From contig NZ_CTEJ01000002.1 of NCBI RefSeq assembly GCF_001282625.1, forward strand, positions 994,501 through 1,058,500: DNA of 64,000 nt, in the 5' to 3' direction. Of the stretch, positions 61,538-64,000 are shown one piece after another (positions within the stretch are counted from its first letter, which is position 1; each line of letters opens with the position of its first letter). Under the pieces are notes generated by a model. It searched no databases. It had not been told where the DNA came from and was given only the letters and a program-made list of their open reading frames with translations. A program made the translations under genes and the position numbers. The stretch is from Lascolabacillus massiliensis. GTDB lineage: Bacteria > Bacteroidota > Bacteroidia > Bacteroidales > Dysgonomonadaceae.

Positions 61538-62047
61538 ATGAAGAGTATAAAATATATTTCTTTGTTATTGCTGATCTTTGTGGTTAGCTCATGTCGTATT
61601 TCCTATTCTTTCAGGACTGCATCCATTGATTATGATCTTACAAAGACATTGACTATTGGACGCTTTATAAATCAGGCTCCTTTAGTCTATCCTCCTCTCG
61701 AACAAAGATTTAATGAATCAATGATTGATATGTTTACCCGTAACACCAAACTACAACTGGTTGATCAGAATGGTGATATGGAAATTGAGGGAGAAATTGT
61801 AGGTTATCAGTTAACACCATTAGCAGTTCAGGAAGATGCATTTGCTTCAGAGACACGATTAACTATGACTGTTAGAATGAGGTTTCGCAATAATAAAACA
61901 GATGCACCTCAAATGGAAGAGACTATTTCTGCAAACCGTACTTTCTCTAGTAATACAGTATTCGACTCAGTTCAAGATCAATTGATTAATGAACTTATTG
62001 ATGAAATTGTAGATCAGATATTCAATGCTACGATGGCTAACTGGTAA
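61538..62047 (+). CDS. lptE: LptE-like LPS-assembly lipoprotein
   Basis: LptE plugs the LptD barrel to insert LPS in the outer membrane. The ATG at 61538 starts a signal peptide with lipobox VSSC (about Cys19); an ATG at 61472 would start inside the regulator gene and is rejected. The approximately 169-residue protein has ISYSFRTASIDYD after the lipid site, GRFINQAPLVYPPLEQRFNE (quoted in part), and the C-terminal LINELIDEIVDQIFNATMANW helix (quoted in part), all as in Bacteroidota LptE. It starts 13 bases after the regulator stop. Confidence 0.88.
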   Translation: MKSIKYISLLLLIFVVSSCRISYSFRTASIDYDLTKTLTIGRFINQAPLVYPPLEQRFNESMIDMFTRNTKLQLVDQNGDMEIEGEIVGYQLTPLAVQEDAFASETRLTMTVRMRFRNNKTDAPQMEETISANRTFSSNTVFDSVQDQLINELIDEIVDQIFNATMANW

Positions 62048-62052
62048 GGTAT

Positions 62053-62799
62053 ATGGAAAAGGATAATTTATATCGGCTGATAGATGATGAATCCATTGAA
62101 AATTTATCAATTGATGAATTACAATGTATCATAGAAGAGTATCCATACTTTCAATCTGCCAGACTACTTTACACTAGAGAACTACTGAAATCCGATAATG
62201 AACAGTATGGTGAAGAATTAGCTAAAACAGCAGTTTTATGTGCCGATAGAAGAAAACTTTTCTATATGATCTATAATGAGGAATATGAAACTCTACTTTT
62301 CCCTCAAGGGAGGAACTTTCAAGAGAAAAGGGACAGAACAGAAGCATTACTTGATTCGTACTTTACCTCTTTTGGAAAAGAGGATATAAATGAAACACCA
62401 ACTTATACACCAGAGATAAATTATGTCACAACAGATTACTTTGGGTATCTGGAATCATTAGGAGAAGAAACTAGGCGGGAGTCTTCTCCCGAACCGTTTC
62501 AGCATCAAGACATAATAGATGCTTTCATAAAAAACAATGAATCAGATCCAATTCAAATACGCCCATTTAAGGAAAAGAGTGACAGCAATAAGAAAAAACA
62601 TGTTGATGATATTGTAAATGATGAAGGGAATGAGTTTCTAACTGAAACACTTGCAAAGATTTATATCAAGCAAAAGAAATATGAACAGGCACTTACAATA
62701 ATTAAGCGATTAAGTTTGACTTTTCCGAAAAAAAGTAGTTACTTTGCGGACCAAATTCGTTTCCTGGAGTATTTGATTATAAACGAAAAAAACAAATAA
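62053..62799 (+). CDS. Conserved hypothetical protein, partly TPR-like
   Basis: The function is not recognised. The 248-residue protein starts 5 bases after lptE and has no signal peptide. Its N-terminal part (about 1-75) is helical with LSIDELQCIIEEYPYFQSARLLY, a pattern recurring in Bacteroidota proteins found upstream of secG. A disordered, charged middle (about 95-190) follows, then a C-terminal TPR-like helix pair (about 205-235, AKIYIKQKKYEQALTIIKRL). It may act as an adaptor in envelope biogenesis, given lptE on one side and secG on the other (inference). Confidence 0.8.
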   Translation: MEKDNLYRLIDDESIENLSIDELQCIIEEYPYFQSARLLYTRELLKSDNEQYGEELAKTAVLCADRRKLFYMIYNEEYETLLFPQGRNFQEKRDRTEALLDSYFTSFGKEDINETPTYTPEINYVTTDYFGYLESLGEETRRESSPEPFQHQDIIDAFIKNNESDPIQIRPFKEKSDSNKKKHVDDIVNDEGNEFLTETLAKIYIKQKKYEQALTIIKRLSLTFPKKSSYFADQIRFLEYLIINEKNK

Positions 62800-62808
62800 A
62801 TAGTTATT

Positions 62809-63156
62809 ATGTATATTTTTATCACCATTCTGATATTGCTAGCTTCGATACTGATGATTTTTGCTGTATTAGTTCAAAAATCAAAGGGTGGTGGTTTAGC
62901 AAGCGGTTTTTCTTCATCCAACCAAATTATGGGAGTAAGAAAGACTACAGATTTCCTTGAAAAATTCACTTGGACATTAGCCGCTATTGTGATTTTACTA
63001 AGCATCCTGACTGCTAAATACACAGCTTCAAGCTCTGCTCTGCCACAGTCACAGGTTGAAGTTCAACAACCTGCACCACTTAGTCCATCAACTGCGCCTG
63101 ATGTTACACCTGTAACTCCATTTCAAGCTCAGCCTACAGAAACTCCTACAGAGTAA
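62809..63156 (+). CDS. secG: Protein translocase subunit SecG
   Basis: SecG assists SecYEG translocation. The 115-residue protein has two membrane helices (about 2-21 and 53-71) around a cytoplasmic loop with LVQKSKGGGLASGFSSSN, the family hallmark. The C-terminal tail (about 78-115) is Pro/Gln/Ser/Thr-rich and of low complexity, longer than in E. coli. It follows the TPR-like gene by 9 bases and is the last gene of the probable regulator-lptE-hypothetical-secG message. Confidence 0.95.
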   Translation: MYIFITILILLASILMIFAVLVQKSKGGGLASGFSSSNQIMGVRKTTDFLEKFTWTLAAIVILLSILTAKYTASSSALPQSQVEVQQPAPLSPSTAPDVTPVTPFQAQPTETPTE

Positions 63157-63159
63157 TTT

Positions 63160-63177
63160 ATCTGCTATATAGCAGAT
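63160..63177. repeat. Perfect 18-bp palindrome between secG and the barrel-protein gene
   Basis: ATCTGCTATATAGCAGAT is a perfect inverted repeat with no spacer and lies 3 bases after the secG stop. No T run of good length follows, so it is not a standard terminator. It may be an operator or a processed hairpin. Confidence 0.5.
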
Positions 63178-63229
63178 TGTCTGAAAATCAGCTAACTGAA
63201 TTGTTCCCTGTGTTTCAAAGTTTGATAAA

Positions 63230-63844
63230 ATGAGAAGTTGGTTAATATATCTGCTCTTACTTTTACCTATTATTGCAAATGCACAGGGATTCAGTTATGA
63301 TACAATCAGGGTTGGAGCAGACGACTCTCGCAATATACACTCCTCTGGCAGGGAATATTATCGGATCACTGATCACAACGAGAGTAAAGCAGAACTATTC
63401 GACAAAAGCAAATTGCGTTTCGGTGCAAACCTCGGACTTTCTTTAAGTCGGAACTATACACATCTTGGATTGGGGCCACAGATTGGTTACCAGTTCAATC
63501 AATATTTTATGGCCGGTACCGGCATAAAATATTACTATTCCAGGGCAAATCTTTCTAACTATGAGAATAAAGATAATTTGCTGGGAATTAACCTTTTCGG
63601 CTATACTTACCCTGTACATTTTATTACAATATTTACTCAGCCGGAATTAAATTATATCTGGTCGAAACTGACTTACAAATCAACAGGAGAAGTAATTAAA
63701 TCAAATGGTTTCGTACCTTCACTCATTGTTGGTGCAGGTTTCAGATTAGGTTACACACATATTACACTTAATTACGATCTGGCTCAACGCCCCAATTCGC
63801 CTCATCCTGATGGATTCTACCTTGGTGTGTCTGCATTCTTTTAA
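63230..63844 (+). CDS. Outer membrane beta-barrel protein
   Basis: The 204-residue protein has a signal peptide (LIYLLLLLPIIANAQ, cleavage after AQ) and a mature region whose last 130 residues alternate hydrophobic and polar residues with many Tyr and Phe (LGLGPQIGYQFNQYFMAG, GINLFGYTYPVHFITIF). It ends in YLGVSAFF, an outer-membrane C-terminal signal. The family is not named with certainty, but size suggests about eight to ten strands. It overlaps the convergent DUF721 gene by 4 bases at its end. Confidence 0.82.
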   Translation: MRSWLIYLLLLLPIIANAQGFSYDTIRVGADDSRNIHSSGREYYRITDHNESKAELFDKSKLRFGANLGLSLSRNYTHLGLGPQIGYQFNQYFMAGTGIKYYYSRANLSNYENKDNLLGINLFGYTYPVHFITIFTQPELNYIWSKLTYKSTGEVIKSNGFVPSLIVGAGFRLGYTHITLNYDLAQRPNSPHPDGFYLGVSAFF

Positions 63845-64000
63845 CGCAAAACAATATCTTTTACAACAGGGGACTCAGCATATTCATTTATTTTATCAAT
63901 CAACCCCTTCTTGTTCATGAGTAGTTCGGCACGTAAAACTGCCGATGATAGTTGTACGTATAATATATTTCTTCTAAAATAAACATTCCTAGTGTATTTG
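63841..64000 (-). CDS. DUF721 (DciA-like) protein, partial C-terminal part
   Basis: Reading the minus strand from the right edge to the stop at 63841-63843 gives about 52 residues: YTRNVYFRRNILYVQLSS, then AVLRAELLMNKKGLIDKIN and a final VVKDIVLR. This is the DUF721 pattern (strand, LYVxLSSxVLRxEL, then an IxxIVxR end). DUF721 includes DciA, a loader of DnaB helicase in many bacteria. The N-terminus lies outside the window, and the gene is adjacent to recF in many Bacteroidota (from memory). Confidence 0.8.
   Translation of the reverse strand, partial: KYTRNVYFRRNILYVQLSSAVLRAELLMNKKGLIDKINEYAESPVVKDIVLR

Noticed and set aside
61472-61538. Longer LptE start inside the regulator gene
   Set aside because: It would place 22 charged residues ahead of the signal peptide; the ATG at 61538 opens a perfect lipoprotein signal.
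1-64000. CRISPR array, prophage or insertion sequence
   Set aside because: I saw no regularly spaced repeats, no transposase or integrase motif and no phage structural gene apart from the injection-system remnants at 25.3-26.2 kb.

Overview
This is an AT-rich chromosomal segment from a member of the phylum Bacteroidota, most likely order Bacteroidales and plausibly a Dysgonomonadaceae/Porphyromonadaceae relative; the family is inference. The evidence is a SusC/SusD pair, many lipoproteins with N-terminal lipoboxes, a DUF4827 lipoprotein, the rsfS-ftsH and secG-proximal gene orders of the group, and several promoters with the Bacteroidota layout TTTG-N19-TAnnTTTG instead of a TATAAT box. It is mostly core genome. 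I see no rRNA, CRISPR array, transposase or integrase. Two tRNAs are present, Arg(ACG) and Cys(GCA).

Layout. 1-2.0 kb: rplM-rpsI-rpsB (minus; rpsB runs off the left edge) and a lipoprotein. 2.1-7.1 kb: an orphan susC-susD pair with its own promoter and terminator. 7.5-10.4 kb: a lipoprotein, then a glyoxalase-fold dioxygenase / hydrolase / cupin operon resembling Bacillus mhqO-mhqD quinone detoxification. 10.6 kb: tRNA-Arg. 10.9-13.8 kb: a Tat-exported Fe-S aldo/keto reductase and a membrane polyferredoxin with an internal Tat motif. 14.0-19.1 kb: recJ-recQ-mgtE (minus). 19.3-25.0 kb: mnmA, a barrel protein, hflX, aspartate kinase, maf, kdsA. 25.3-26.2 kb: apparent remains of a contractile injection system locus. 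26.2-32.6 kb: comB, an S4 protein, pth, rplY, a GH20 hexosaminidase, an aldo/keto reductase, ribF. 32.8-40.3 kb: a tandem DUF1080 lipoprotein, rsfS-ftsH, an exported superoxide dismutase, pgeF-obgE-adk. 40.6-50 kb: a helical protein, tRNA-Cys, radA, tex, carbonic anhydrase, rnhB, a phosphoesterase, a secreted nuclease, dnaA. 50.2-53.5 kb: an MCE protein, a SPOR-like amidase and a TlpA-like lipoprotein. 53.9-64 kb: rpe, comEC, nrnA-like, DUF4827, glmM, an acyltransferase, a sigma-54 regulator, lptE, a conserved protein, secG, a barrel protein and a partial DUF721 gene.

Functional threads. Envelope building recurs: kdsA (Kdo), glmM (UDP-GlcNAc), lptE (LPS export), the amidase/MCE pair and secG. 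A second thread is redox and electrophile stress: the mhq-like operon, the exported SOD, the Fe-S reductase with its polyferredoxin, and the TlpA-like protein.

The most unusual locus is at 25311-26159. A 36-codon open frame looks like the beginning of a Pvc16/DUF4255 protein. Eleven bases after its stop comes an N-terminally shortened AAA+ ATPase of the contractile-injection-system type, frameshifted in a run of nine T at its Walker B motif. I read this as the scar of a deletion that removed the structural genes between the two.
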